Shown here: one piece after another, positions 20,028-29,421 of the stretch
Numbering within the stretch: the first letter of the stretch is position 1
Layout: each line of letters opens with the position of its first letter
Source of the DNA: Myxococcus virescens
Lineage (GTDB): Bacteria > Myxococcota > Myxococcia > Myxococcales > Myxococcaceae
Assembly: GCF_900101905.1 (NCBI RefSeq)
Contig: NZ_FNAJ01000009.1
Span: 21,060-85,059, forward strand
Length of the DNA stretch: 64,000 nt
Reading direction: 5' to 3'
Translations under genes and position numbers: made by a program
The notes under the pieces: model-generated
What the model saw: the letters and a program-made list of their open reading frames with translations, nothing else
Databases searched by the model: none
What the model was told of the DNA's origin: nothing

Positions 20028-21137
20028 CTCTAAAACTTTGAGTGAAAGCGCTGCTGCGGGATGTGAAGTGCCCAGCCGAACCGACGAATCGCGGGGGTGA
20101 GTGAGGGGGATTGAGACGAGTCGCGGGAGTGACATGGCCTGGGGATGGCATCAGAACGGCCGGAAACGGCCTCCTGGCACGAGAAAGGGGCAGGGGGCGC
20201 CTTCCCCACTGGGGAGAGGGCCCTCGGCGATTCCTGGGGCTTGCTGGGCCGTTTTCCACCTGGGGAGGGCCAACGGAAGGGCCGCAGCCCCTGGGCGGTG
20301 GATGTGATTGAGCTGTGAGGGGATTGTGTTTCACGGAGTGCGCGTCCTGATTCATGGACGGCACGTCTCTGCCTGCATGGATGGCGGATGGAGCCGTTGG
20401 AGCTTCTCCCTCCCGTGTAGAGAGGGCCCCGGGCGGTGTCGTCTCGGCACGAAAGTCGCAGAGCGGCGCTCGCATGTCCCCGACGCTGAGACATTCGATT
20501 TTTTCACGCGCCGGCGCCGTTGCCCGAGAATCTGGGTGTGTCGGCATGGCCTTTAAATCTTGTTTAGCCGTGTATGCCAATGCTCGAAGGCTGCGTGGTG
20601 CGTGTGAGCTGCATCCCGCGGACAGGACGTGTGAATGCCCCCGGTATGGCGACGCCGGTACTGCGTTTGTGCGTGTTGTCGGGCTTGTCGCGCTCAGGTT
20701 TCGACATTTCGTCCGTAGTGTGCGGGCATGTATCAGCGGGGTGGTATTGAGGGTTGTGGAGAAGGTGCTGTGAATTCCGGATTCAGCGAGATGTGTGGAG
20801 CAATTGCGGCCGGCCTGGTGCTGTCGGTGGTGTTGGGTGTCCAAGTCGTCGCCCGGCTTCGGGCCGACGCGTGGGGGCTGGCTTGTCCTGCTCCTGTTGC
20901 CCAAGCAGTCGCTCCGATAGTCTCAATAGGGCTCGCTCGTTGCTGCCGCGGAGCCACTGGCCGCTGACTTGAGCCTGTGCCGCGTCTGGCCGAATCCCGA
21001 TTGAGTCCCCACAGTGCCCTGGCGCTCCCACGAATACGGGAGTTGCTGGACGCTGACGTCACTTCTCCCGAGGGACTCGCCACTCTTCCCCATTCCGCTG
21101 GCCCTTGCCGAGCGCTGGGCCAGGACGACGTGCGCCT

Positions 21138-22043
21138 GTGCGTAGATGCTGGAACAGACTTCACGAGGAACTCGGCGTGTCCATTAGGACGGCCGAGGCG
21201 CAGCGCGCCTACCGCCTGCTGCGACGCAATTGGGAGACACTCGAAGACTTCGAGCAGCCAGAGGCCCTTGTCGCATTTCTCACCGCGCGCGAGGGGGACT
21301 CCCATGTCAAGGACGCAGTGCTTGCCGGCCTCGTCACGCTGACGCAGATGCGGGCGGAGTCCGGCTTCTTCACGGCGCTGTTGTGGCTGGGAGTATGGCC
21401 CGGGCTGGACGGCGTGTATCGCCGCTGTCTCAGGCGCTTTCGTGTCTCGCCCGCGGAGGTGGTTTCTTCGATTGCCGCGTCTTTCCTGGGACTCGTGGCG
21501 CGCGTCAACTTACCCAGCGTCCAGCGGGTGGCAGCAACACTCGTGCTGGGTACCGAGCGCGACGTCCTGAAGGCATTGAGCAAGGAGCGAGGGGCTGAAC
21601 TCCATGGCGTGCTGGCAGCGCCGGGGAGCGGGGAGCCCCAACTGGACCTGCCAACACCTTCTGTGTCGCTCGTCCTCTCCTTCGAGTCGGAGGTGGCGGA
21701 GCTGCGTGCATGGCTTCTCCCTCTTGTTGGAGAAGACACGGAGCTGCTGGTGTCCGTCCTTCTCTATGAGGAGGGCTATGTCGAGGTGGGGGCGAGCCTG
21801 GGGCTTGCGCCCGCGGCAGCGCGCAAGCGCGTCCAGCGGGCCCTGTCGCGGCTGCGAAAAATGAAGAAAAAATGCCCGGAAAATTTCGTTGTCCCAAATC
21901 GCTTCGCGAAAGTGCTTTTAGTAGAGGTGAGATTTGAAACAACCTGGACGGGATTGAAGTCGCAGCAGGGCGGGAGACGGCGCGGTGGCCTGCAATGTCA
22001 GGCGGCTGATGTCCCCGATTCGTTACTGCCGGGCTTTGACTGA
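21138..22043 (+). CDS. Sigma-70-like factor (sigma-like protein 2), N-terminus uncertain
   Basis: About 301 residues from GTG 21138 (other starts: TTG 21105, GTG 21177). WPGLDGVYRRCLRRFRVSPA and following helices resemble sigma region 2; SVLLYEEGYVEVGASLGLAP, ARKRVQRALSRLRKMKK is a region 4-type helix-turn-helix. Upstream, protein-like stretches sit in different frames (LALAERWARTTCAC, then VDA, then LHEELGV), as if one or two small indels broke the original N-terminus. The C-terminal 40 residues overlap promoter-like element H and may be read-through. It heads the plus-strand early arm. Confidence 0.6.
   Translation: MRRCWNRLHEELGVSIRTAEAQRAYRLLRRNWETLEDFEQPEALVAFLTAREGDSHVKDAVLAGLVTLTQMRAESGFFTALLWLGVWPGLDGVYRRCLRRFRVSPAEVVSSIAASFLGLVARVNLPSVQRVAATLVLGTERDVLKALSKERGAELHGVLAAPGSGEPQLDLPTPSVSLVLSFESEVAELRAWLLPLVGEDTELLVSVLLYEEGYVEVGASLGLAPAAARKRVQRALSRLRKMKKKCPENFVVPNRFAKVLLVEVRFETTWTGLKSQQGGRRRGGLQCQAADVPDSLLPGFD
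21889..21921 (+). promoter_or_regulatory. Promoter-like element H
   Basis: TTGTCCCAAATCG, 10 bases, GTGCTTTTAG, the same blocks and spacing as element G on the other strand. It lies inside the 3' end of the sigma-like gene and points toward the 22148 early operon, 226 bases upstream of its ATG. Confidence 0.55.
22008..22040 (+). promoter_or_regulatory. Dispersed element, copy F (plus strand)
   Basis: GATGTCCCCGATTCG then GGGCTTTGAC at nearly the same spacing as copies A, B and D, but on the plus strand, pointing at the operon starting 22148. More diverged in the centre. Orientation toward the nearest gene is kept, as in all copies except C. Confidence 0.45.
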
Positions 22044-22147
22044 AGGGCGGGCCCATTCTCGGGCCTCATTCCGGAAGCGCATTCACGCAGCCTGTCTGCC
22101 CGGCGGACAGCGACGCCCCTGTATTGCCTACAACCTGGAAGGACTGA

Positions 22148-22489
22148 ATGAAGACAGCTACGCGAAACAACTTTGAGCGCGATGAAACATTCGTGCGCTT
22201 CTTCGCGCGCATCGACGGACACCGTCTTCGGGTGGTGGGGCGCGACGATTCAGGGCCGGAGGCGGAGGGCAGTGGTGCGTGCCTCTGCTGCGAGTGCGCC
22301 GGGGCCGAGGCCAATGACTACGTCCGCATGCCGGGCCTCTTCCGCCGCTGGGAGATTCAGCACGTGGTGGACGCCGAAGCGGACTTCAACGTCGAGCCGG
22401 CGGGCTGCACCGCGGACGGCACCGAGTTGTTCTCGGTGTACCGGCGCGAGCGCCCTGCCTCCACCACACACTGCCAGAAGGAGGAGTGA
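22148..22489 (+). CDS. Phage early protein, unknown, Cys-containing
   Basis: A 113-residue protein starting MKTATRNNFERDETFVRFFA. A short Cys cluster (ACLCCECAG, residues 44-52) could bind metal. The sequence is otherwise compact with mixed alpha/beta character. First gene of the plus-strand early operon, followed by the SSB-like gene through a five-base gap. Family not recognised. Confidence 0.65.
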   Translation: MKTATRNNFERDETFVRFFARIDGHRLRVVGRDDSGPEAEGSGACLCCECAGAEANDYVRMPGLFRRWEIQHVVDAEADFNVEPAGCTADGTELFSVYRRERPASTTHCQKEE

Positions 22490-22494
22490 AGCAG

Positions 22495-23232
22495 ATGGCC
22501 AGCAACATGTGGGAACAGACGGCCGCGATGGCCAAGCAGCACGAGCAGCAGGGTGGTGCCTGGCTGAAGCTCGCGAATGACGGGGACACTGCCGTCGTCG
22601 TCTTCCTCGGGGAGCCGCACCCTCGCGAGGTGGTTTTCGTCGACAACAAGTTCGTTCCCTTCGACGAGGAGCTGAAGGCCCAGGGGCAGAAGCCCTCGCT
22701 GCGCGTGGCCCTCAATGTCGCCGTCTACGGGACGCGAGAGGTGAAGGTGATGGAGCAGGCCGTCACCTTCTTCAACACGCTGATGGAGTTGCGCGCGAAG
22801 TACGGGCTGGAGAAGTGGGCCTTTGAGGTGAAGCGGAGGGGCGCGGCCAAGGACACGAAGACGACGTACTCCATTCTCCCGGACCGGCAGCTCACTCCAG
22901 AGGAGATGGCGGCCTTCCAGTCGTTGCAGCAGCATGACCTGCCGAAGCTGTACGCGGCGGAGGCGGCTGGCGCGGCGAGCGGCGCGTCGCCTGCGGGCGC
23001 TCCCAGTGCAAAGGCGAGTGAGCCCATCGACGTGAAACTGGCCCAGGCGATGGCCACTGCGTTGAAGGCGCTGCCTCGCGAGGCCGTGGACCGCTTCCTC
23101 CAGAAGTTCAGCGTGCAGCGCATTCGAGACATCCCAGCGTCGAAGGGGGAGCTGGCGCGAGCCTTCGTTGATGCCCTCGTCACGGAGTACTCCCCGGAGA
23201 GTCCCGCGGACGTGGACCCCTTCGGGCCGTGA
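22495..23232 (+). CDS. SSB-like single-strand DNA-binding candidate
   Basis: A 245-residue protein. ATG 22495 is preferred because AGGAGG ends nine bases before it. The N-terminal 130 residues are beta-rich (WLKLANDGDTAVVVFLGEPHPREVVF, SLRVALNVAVYG) and would fit an OB-like fold. The linker is Ala/Pro-rich and the protein ends ADVDPFGP, an acidic tip with a near-terminal Phe like the SSB tail that recruits partner proteins. It sits between a small early gene and the helicase. SSB function is inferred from layout. Confidence 0.55.
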   Translation: MASNMWEQTAAMAKQHEQQGGAWLKLANDGDTAVVVFLGEPHPREVVFVDNKFVPFDEELKAQGQKPSLRVALNVAVYGTREVKVMEQAVTFFNTLMELRAKYGLEKWAFEVKRRGAAKDTKTTYSILPDRQLTPEEMAAFQSLQQHDLPKLYAAEAAGAASGASPAGAPSAKASEPIDVKLAQAMATALKALPREAVDRFLQKFSVQRIRDIPASKGELARAFVDALVTEYSPESPADVDPFGP

Positions 23233-23318
23233 GCGCGCCATGCTGACCCTGTTGCCGTAGCCATGCGCGAAGGGGGCCTGTTGCGTGCCCCCGACGCGCT
23301 TCTCTGAGGAAGACAAGA

Positions 23319-26138
23319 ATGGTGGAAGACTTCTCCGAAATGCGCGGGGACGGGGGACGTGTTGTCTCTCGCACCCAGGACTCCAGCGTAGGGGACGCGC
23401 CGTCCGCGCCTGCGCGCAACGTGGGCATGGGCACGCGGACGTTGCGCGTGCGCGTGGATTCCGGGCTGCGGCTCGCGGTAGGCGACGTGCCGCCCAAGGT
23501 TCTGGAGGGCCTCTGCCGGGCGCTCTCCCTTCCCAATCCCGCCTATTTGAAGCTGGTGCGGCTGCGCAAGCGCCCCGGGGCGGAGCCCCAGACGCTGTAC
23601 TTCTTCCGCCAGCAGGAGCGGGAGTTGGTGCTGCCGCGCGGGGCCATTCACCTGCTGCGCCGGGCCGCGGACGATGCCGGGCTGACGCTCTCCTTCGAGG
23701 ACGCGCGGGTGCTGCCGCCCAAGCGCCTGGCGAAGCTGCCGGTGGTGCCCCTGCGCGACTACCAGTCCGAGGCCGTGGAGCGCCTGGCGAAGGCCACCCA
23801 GGGGACGGCGGTGCTGCCATGCGGAGGCGGGAAGTGCGTGAAAAACGACTCCCTCATCTTCACTGACCGCGGACTGGTTACTGCCGCCGAGCTTGCCATC
23901 GGCGTTCCCGAGGAACATGCGGCCTTCACGGAAGTCGGCGTGGACACGTCGACGGGGCGTGCCACCACGAACGCTGTCTACAACGGAGGCCGCTCACCTA
24001 CGAAGCGAGCCCGACTCGCTCTTGGCTATGAGCTGGAGGCGACTGCGGAGCACCCCGTTCGAGTGCTGCGTGAGGACGTCCTTGTCTGGGTGCGCATGGA
24101 CGAACTCCACGTTGGGGACCGCCTCGTTCTGCGTCGCGGCAGCGAGGTGTGGGGTCGCTCCTCTCTTTCCGAGGCATTTCGCTGGGTGAAGCCCAAGTAT
24201 GCGACGAGCTTGAAGCTTCCCAAGGGCCTGGTGCTCGATGAGATGGCGGCCGAGGCCTGCGGCCTCCTGGTCTCCGAAGGGACGCTCACCAAACGCCTCG
24301 TGACGGAGTTCACGAACGCGGACGCGGACAACGTTGGTTTCGTTTCCCGCTGGGCCGAATCCATCGGAGTCAACCTCCGACGTGGCGGGAGCGACTCAGT
24401 TCAGTACCTCATGCACTCAGTCGTGTTGCGTGAGTGGTTGGCGTGGTTGGGGCTCGACTACACGAGGGCAGCGGGGAAGTGCATCCCACGGGCCATCCGC
24501 CTGGGTGGACGCGACATCATGCGCGCCTTCTTGCGCGGCCTGTTCGATGGTGACGCGTCAGTCGACCCTCTCAAGAGCGTCATCGAGTTCTGCACCGCCT
24601 CCGAGCGAATGGCCCGAGAGGTCCAGGTCGCCCTCCTGGGGCTTGGGATTCTGGCTTCGCGCCATTCTCGCACCGTCGAAGGGTACGAGCAGCTGTACTG
24701 GCGAGTGACTATCACCGACGTTGCGACCTTCGAACGCGAAGTGGGGTTCTCGTCGAACTGGAACAAGCGCCGCCTCCGCGAGGCGGTGGCTCGTGCCGAG
24801 GGGCGATGCCGAAACCCCAACGTCGACACCGTCCCCATCAATGGACTGGTGGAGCGGCTCTATCGAGCGGCGCAGAAGAAGGTGTCCTGGAGCAGCCAAG
24901 AGGGGAGGATTTTCGGCAACTACGTCCATGGAGAGCACGCCCCTTCTCGTGCCGCGCTCGAGCGGATGGTGAAGCGCTGGAACTCGGAGTGTCCTGCGGA
25001 GTGCAAGCCCATCGAAGCCTTCCTCGAGCTCCAGGTGGCGTTCCTCGCTGTTGAGTCCATCGAAGATGGCGAGGCAGACGTCGTGGACCTCTCAGTGCCG
25101 GAGACGCACGAATTCGTCGCCAATGGCGTCGTGTGCCACAACACGATGTTGGCTCTCGGTGCCGTTGCCCGCCTGCGCACGCAGGCGCTCGTCCTCGTCC
25201 ACACCTTGGATTTGGCGGAGCAGTGGCGTGAGCACGTGCGCGAGCGCCTGGGCCTGGAGGCGGGCCTCGTGGGCGCCGGGGAAGCGGAGGTGCGGCCCGT
25301 CACCGTGGCCGTCGTCCAGTCCCTGGCCCGGTGGGAGGGGACGAAGCTTGACGCCTTCCTCCATGGCTTCGGCCTGCTCGTCCTCGACGAGGCTCACCAC
25401 ATCGCCGCCAGCGCCTTCCACCGAATCGTGGACCGCTGCCCCGCGCGCTACCGACTGGGCCTGACGGCGACGCCCGAGCGGGAGGACGGGCTGACGCCGC
25501 TCTTGCGCCTGTACCTGGGGGCACCCCTTGCCGTCGTGAAGCACGAGGACCTCGTCGCGCGCGGTGTGCTGGTGGTGCCCGAGGTGCGCGCCGTGGAGAC
25601 GGCCTTCGACTTCCCCTATTTCGGCGCGTCGGACTACGCGCCCATGCTGAAGGCGCTGGCGGAGGACAAGGCGCGCAACGACCTCGTCCTCGGGGCAGTG
25701 GCCCGCGAAGCGTGGGCAGGCCACCTGTGCCTCGTGCTCACCGGACGGGTGGACCACTGCGAGTTGCTGGCGCAGCGGCTTTCGGCCACGGGCTTGTCGG
25801 CCGCTGCCCTGACGAGCGGCGTGTCGCGCGAGGCGCGCAAGGCCCTCCTGGACAAGGCCCGCGCCGGGCGCGTCCGTGTGTTGGTGGCGACCAGCCTGGC
25901 GGACGAGGGGCTCGACTTGCCGCGCCTCTCACGCGTCTTCCTGGCGTACCCCGGCCGCGCGCGTGGACGCACCGTCCAGCGCCTTGGACGCCTCATGCGT
26001 CCGCACGAGGAGAAGAAGAGCGCCGTCCTCATCGACTTCGTCGACAGGAAGGTGCCGCTCTTGCGGCGCCACCATGCGGAGCGCCGCCAGCAGTACGCCA
26101 CGGTGCTGGGAGTGGCGGCTGTGGCCAGCGCCCATTGA
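23319..26138 (+). CDS. SF2 DNA helicase interrupted by an intein
   Basis: A 939-residue precursor. Residues 1-172 hold an N-terminal domain and the start of the SF2 core (PVVPLRDYQSEAVERLA, LPCGGGK); a 436-residue intein (173-608) splits the Walker A loop between GGGK and T; then the core continues with DEAHH near residue 693, LTATPERE (motif III) and VQRLGRLMRP (motif VI). This is an SSL2/UvsW-like DEAH helicase of about 503 residues after splicing, likely for replication or recombination-fork work. ATG 23319 follows GAGGAAG. Confidence 0.9.
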   Translation: MVEDFSEMRGDGGRVVSRTQDSSVGDAPSAPARNVGMGTRTLRVRVDSGLRLAVGDVPPKVLEGLCRALSLPNPAYLKLVRLRKRPGAEPQTLYFFRQQERELVLPRGAIHLLRRAADDAGLTLSFEDARVLPPKRLAKLPVVPLRDYQSEAVERLAKATQGTAVLPCGGGKCVKNDSLIFTDRGLVTAAELAIGVPEEHAAFTEVGVDTSTGRATTNAVYNGGRSPTKRARLALGYELEATAEHPVRVLREDVLVWVRMDELHVGDRLVLRRGSEVWGRSSLSEAFRWVKPKYATSLKLPKGLVLDEMAAEACGLLVSEGTLTKRLVTEFTNADADNVGFVSRWAESIGVNLRRGGSDSVQYLMHSVVLREWLAWLGLDYTRAAGKCIPRAIRLGGRDIMRAFLRGLFDGDASVDPLKSVIEFCTASERMAREVQVALLGLGILASRHSRTVEGYEQLYWRVTITDVATFEREVGFSSNWNKRRLREAVARAEGRCRNPNVDTVPINGLVERLYRAAQKKVSWSSQEGRIFGNYVHGEHAPSRAALERMVKRWNSECPAECKPIEAFLELQVAFLAVESIEDGEADVVDLSVPETHEFVANGVVCHNTMLALGAVARLRTQALVLVHTLDLAEQWREHVRERLGLEAGLVGAGEAEVRPVTVAVVQSLARWEGTKLDAFLHGFGLLVLDEAHHIAASAFHRIVDRCPARYRLGLTATPEREDGLTPLLRLYLGAPLAVVKHEDLVARGVLVVPEVRAVETAFDFPYFGASDYAPMLKALAEDKARNDLVLGAVAREAWAGHLCLVLTGRVDHCELLAQRLSATGLSAAALTSGVSREARKALLDKARAGRVRVLVATSLADEGLDLPRLSRVFLAYPGRARGRTVQRLGRLMRPHEEKKSAVLIDFVDRKVPLLRRHHAERRQQYATVLGVAAVASAH
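23835..25142 (+). other. Intein with LAGLIDADG homing endonuclease
   Basis: Residues 173-608 of the helicase precursor. Splicing sites: first residue Cys (CVKNDSLIF), block B with TAEHPVRVL, block F VVDLSVPETHEFVANG, and the end VVCHN followed by extein Thr. Endonuclease motifs: EACGLLVSEG and FLRGLFDGDAS, each with the DOD acidic residue. All splicing blocks are present so it looks active. Insertion exactly in Walker A is a favoured intein site, because precise loss is rare. Coding frame continues across both junctions. Confidence 0.9.
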
Positions 26139-26164
26139 ACCTCTACAGGGAGTGAACACCTTCG

Positions 26165-29100
26165 ATGACGACACCTTCTGATACCACTCCAAGCACTCCA
26201 AACCCCGACGCCATCCGCGCCACCTGGCGGTGGCTGTCGCACGCACAGCACGGTGTGAGCGAAGTTCGTGTCATCCTCCCAGGTGGCGGTGGCATCGTCG
26301 GTCTGGGCTTCTTCGACAACGAGGAGGCCTTCGTCGCGGCCTGCGTCGAGGCCAACGCCGCCGGCAACGTGTACGTGGGCATTCAGCCTCGTCCCCGGCG
26401 CCTGCTGGAACTGGCCCCCAACGTCCTCCGCCCCTTGCGGACTGGGGCGGGCAGCAAGGACATCGAGGTGGTGACGGCCACGGTGGTGGACCTGGACCCC
26501 GTGCGCCCCAAGGACACGGCCAGCACCGAGGACGAGCTCTCGCTGACGCTCCAGGTGGCGGAAGCTGCCGCGGCCTGGTGCGAAGCGCAGGGCCTCGTCC
26601 GCCCGCGGCTGATGATGAGCGGCAACGGGGCGCAGCTCTGGTTTGCCCTGCCACCGCAGTCGCTGGAGGGCGAGACTCAGGAGCGCGTGCAGGCGGGGCT
26701 GAAGGCCTTCGAGGCCGAGGTGCGCGCCCGCTTCGCCACCGAGCGCGTGCACGTGGACTCCATCCACGACGTGGCCCGCATCATCAAGGTGGTGGGCACC
26801 GTCAGTCGGAAGGGCGCGGGGACGGCGGAGCGGCCTTATCGAGCAGCTCGGGCGCTCGCGGGCTTCAAACGCGTGGAAGACGCAGTCCTCCTGGAGCGCC
26901 TGCTTCGCGCGCCGGTGCAGCAGCCGGCGGCGAACCTGGCGCGTCCGGCCCAGGTGACGTTGCCGTTGGCGCCCTCCGCCCCGGCACCGCAGGGGGCGGT
27001 GAAGGCCCGCCGGATGGAGACGGGGGAGTACGACTGGGCGCAGCCGGTGGAGATGTGCGGCCCGGTGCAGCGCCTGTGGCAGGAGGGGGCGGAGGACCGG
27101 AGCGTCGCCATCTTCAACATGGTGCGCTTCTTCGCGCACAAGCAGCTCGGCCTCGATGAAATCACCGAGCTCGTCCTGGAGTACGACCGTCGTGGCCTCG
27201 GGAAGTTGAAGGGCAGGGACGGCGTCGGCTACATCCGCAAGGCCTACGAGAAGGTGATGGCCACCGCCCGCGAGGATGGCGCCGTGGCGCCGCCCTGCCA
27301 CTCCCTCCAGGGCATGGGCTACTGCCGCGTCAACCGCGAGCCGGACGTGCGCTGCGAGCTCTACGACGTCGTCTTCGACATCGAGGCGGCTGTGGAGCGC
27401 CTGGCCACGGTGCCGGCCCAGGACGTGGAGTACCGCCTCAAGCCGATTCTGGAGGCCATCGCCCACCGTCCTCCGTCCGCGCAGGAGAAGTACCTGGGCC
27501 TGCTGGAGGTGCGCACGGGCTTGCCCGCGCAGAAGCTGCGGCTGTCCATGGCCCGCGCCGTGCGCACTTCAGCAGCGGGAGAGGGCGCGGAGGGCGCGGA
27601 CTCCAAGGGAGGCGGAAAGGGCAGCAGCGGCGACGACACCATCGACGGCGAGGTGTACGAGGACGCGTACTGCTACTACACGGTGACGCAGCGGGGAGAT
27701 GCGAAGGCGATTTCCTCCTTCACCTTCACCCCACGGGCCCTCGTAGAGACTGAGGAGGGGGAGGTATTCCTCGGAGACGTCCGCACGGACAAGGGCACCA
27801 GCGTGGAAGGGGCGCGGCTGCCGAGGCGTGCCTTCAACTCGCGCAAGGAGCTGCTGCACCACCTGCCCTCCATCCACACGCAGTGGACGGGGACAGACAA
27901 CAACGTGCAGGGCCTGCTACGCGTGGTGGCGCGGCGTGCGGTGCCGCGACTGCCGGGCACCAGCGTCCTGGGGGACTTCAAACAGGGGGCGCACCACGTG
28001 TGGGTGGCACCCGGATGCACCATTGGGAAGGAGGGTTTCCTCTCTCCGTCGCCCGTGGCGTACCTGCCCAATGGGGCGTCACTCGAGTCGCGCGTCCGCT
28101 ACGAGGCCACGGACGACGACAGCTTCCACGACGTGGCGCGCACGGTTTTCGAGTACCTGCCGCGAATCAACACGCCGCAGGTGGTGCTGCCCATGCTGGG
28201 CTGGTTTTTCGCCACGCCGCTGAAGCCGCGCCTCTTGGAGAAGGTGGGCTCCTTCCCCATTCTCTTCTCGTACGGGACGCAAGGCAGCGGCAAGTCCAGC
28301 ACCTGCACGGAAGTCTTCTGGCCGCTGGCCGGGGTACCGGCCTCGGACGCCTACAGTGTGACGGAGACGGAGTTTGCGTTGGTGAAGCTGCTGTCCTCGA
28401 CGCGCTCCGTGCCGGTGGTGCTGGACGAGTACAAGCCCCATGACATGCCGCCGCCGCGCCTCCACCTGGTGCACCGCTACATGCGGCGCCTCTACCGCGG
28501 AGAGACGGAGGAGCGGGGCCGGCCGGATTTGACGGTGTCCACCTACCGCCTGCAGGCCCCGTTGTGTGTCTGCGGAGAGACGCGGCCCACGGAAGCGGCC
28601 CTCGTGGAGCGCATTCTCCCCGTCAGCCCGGAGAAGGCGACGGTGCAGCAGCCGGCATACCGGGCGGCCTTCCGTGAGGTGACGTCTGTCCGCCTGGCCC
28701 TCTTCGCCCCTCGCTACATTCAATTCTGCCTGGGGCGGGACTTCGACGCGGACTACCGCCTGGCCCGCGCCGTCGCGGACGACTTCGTGAAGGGGCGGCA
28801 GGTGCCTCCGCGCGTCGTCGACAACGTGACGGCCATGCTGCTGGGCATTCACCTCTTCGAGCAGTTCGCCGAGGAGTGCGGCTACCCGTTGCCCGCCGAC
28901 TTGGGCGCCCGTGAGGCCGTGGACGCCGTGCTGAAGGACGTCCTCGAGGAAGAGGAGGGCGTGCGAAACGCCCTCGACGTCTTCATCCAGAAGCTGTCCG
29001 TCATGGCGATTCAGGGCGAGCTGAAGCACCGCGTGCATTACGCCTTCGTCGAGGGACGGCTGTGCATTCACCTGGAGTCCGCCTACGACGCCTTCCGGAT

Positions 29101-29368
29101 GTACTGCAAGCGCACCGACTACCGGGGAGAGTTGGTGGACACGAAGGCGCTGCGACGCCTCATCCATGAGAATCACCGCGCAGGAGGGTACGTCGTTTCC
29201 CCCAGTGCGCGCGTCTGCTTCGCCGGCAAGTCCCTGCGCAGGTGTGCCCTGGTGATTGACGTCGCGAAGGTGCCCTTCATCTCCGCGGAGGATTTCCCAC
29301 ACGTCGAGGAGGCAAGCCGTGGGTGGCGCGGCCAGGGCTATGGCTTCGCAGAGGAAGGGGCGTCTTGA
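26165..29368 (+). CDS. Primase-helicase: AEP-type primase with P-loop ATPase
   Basis: A 1067-residue protein. Residues 60-240 look like an archaeo-eukaryotic-type primase: VVDLDPVRP (about 107), LMMSGNGAQLWFAL (about 150), and IHDVARIIKVVGTVSRKG (about 200). The middle is helical with a Cys-rich loop (PCHSLQGMGYCRVNREPDVRC). The C-terminal part is a DUF927/SF3-like ATPase: Walker A GTQGSGKSS (about 704-712), Walker B VPVVLDEYKP (about 755). A one-protein primase-helicase fits theta or rolling initiation at the nearby iteron array. ATG 26165 is 27 bases after the helicase stop. Confidence 0.85.
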   Translation: MTTPSDTTPSTPNPDAIRATWRWLSHAQHGVSEVRVILPGGGGIVGLGFFDNEEAFVAACVEANAAGNVYVGIQPRPRRLLELAPNVLRPLRTGAGSKDIEVVTATVVDLDPVRPKDTASTEDELSLTLQVAEAAAAWCEAQGLVRPRLMMSGNGAQLWFALPPQSLEGETQERVQAGLKAFEAEVRARFATERVHVDSIHDVARIIKVVGTVSRKGAGTAERPYRAARALAGFKRVEDAVLLERLLRAPVQQPAANLARPAQVTLPLAPSAPAPQGAVKARRMETGEYDWAQPVEMCGPVQRLWQEGAEDRSVAIFNMVRFFAHKQLGLDEITELVLEYDRRGLGKLKGRDGVGYIRKAYEKVMATAREDGAVAPPCHSLQGMGYCRVNREPDVRCELYDVVFDIEAAVERLATVPAQDVEYRLKPILEAIAHRPPSAQEKYLGLLEVRTGLPAQKLRLSMARAVRTSAAGEGAEGADSKGGGKGSSGDDTIDGEVYEDAYCYYTVTQRGDAKAISSFTFTPRALVETEEGEVFLGDVRTDKGTSVEGARLPRRAFNSRKELLHHLPSIHTQWTGTDNNVQGLLRVVARRAVPRLPGTSVLGDFKQGAHHVWVAPGCTIGKEGFLSPSPVAYLPNGASLESRVRYEATDDDSFHDVARTVFEYLPRINTPQVVLPMLGWFFATPLKPRLLEKVGSFPILFSYGTQGSGKSSTCTEVFWPLAGVPASDAYSVTETEFALVKLLSSTRSVPVVLDEYKPHDMPPPRLHLVHRYMRRLYRGETEERGRPDLTVSTYRLQAPLCVCGETRPTEAALVERILPVSPEKATVQQPAYRAAFREVTSVRLALFAPRYIQFCLGRDFDADYRLARAVADDFVKGRQVPPRVVDNVTAMLLGIHLFEQFAEECGYPLPADLGAREAVDAVLKDVLEEEEGVRNALDVFIQKLSVMAIQGELKHRVHYAFVEGRLCIHLESAYDAFRMYCKRTDYRGELVDTKALRRLIHENHRAGGYVVSPSARVCFAGKSLRRCALVIDVAKVPFISAEDFPHVEEASRGWRGQGYGFAEEGAS

Positions 29369-29421
29369 GTGAGTGCTTTCGAGCGGGTGTTGGGGTGGAA
29401 ACCCATTCTTGAGGTGGAGTC

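Larger units (their letters stand above)
19554..21137. other. Divergent control and putative origin region
   Basis: About 1.6 kb between the two divergent arms. It contains the control elements G and D, the GTGGCAG array and an AT-richer stretch around 19950-19990. From 20.1 to 20.95 kb no frame looks coding on either strand; a hydrophobic open frame at 20790-20968 (plus) is not supported by codon use. From about 20.98 to 21.14 kb there is coding-like sequence in several frames that appears to be the broken N-terminus of the next gene. Confidence 0.6.

Noticed and set aside
20354-20773. Plus-strand open frame in the divergent region
   Set aside because: Arg/Ala/Ser-rich, no ribosome site, no domain; no sign of selection on codons.
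22357-23820. Open frames on the minus strand opposite the SSB-like gene and helicase start
   Set aside because: Antisense of well-supported phage genes; low complexity and no signature.
25634-27466. 610-residue open frame on the minus strand opposite helicase and primase genes
   Set aside because: Shadow frame, His/Arg/Leu-rich, no motif.
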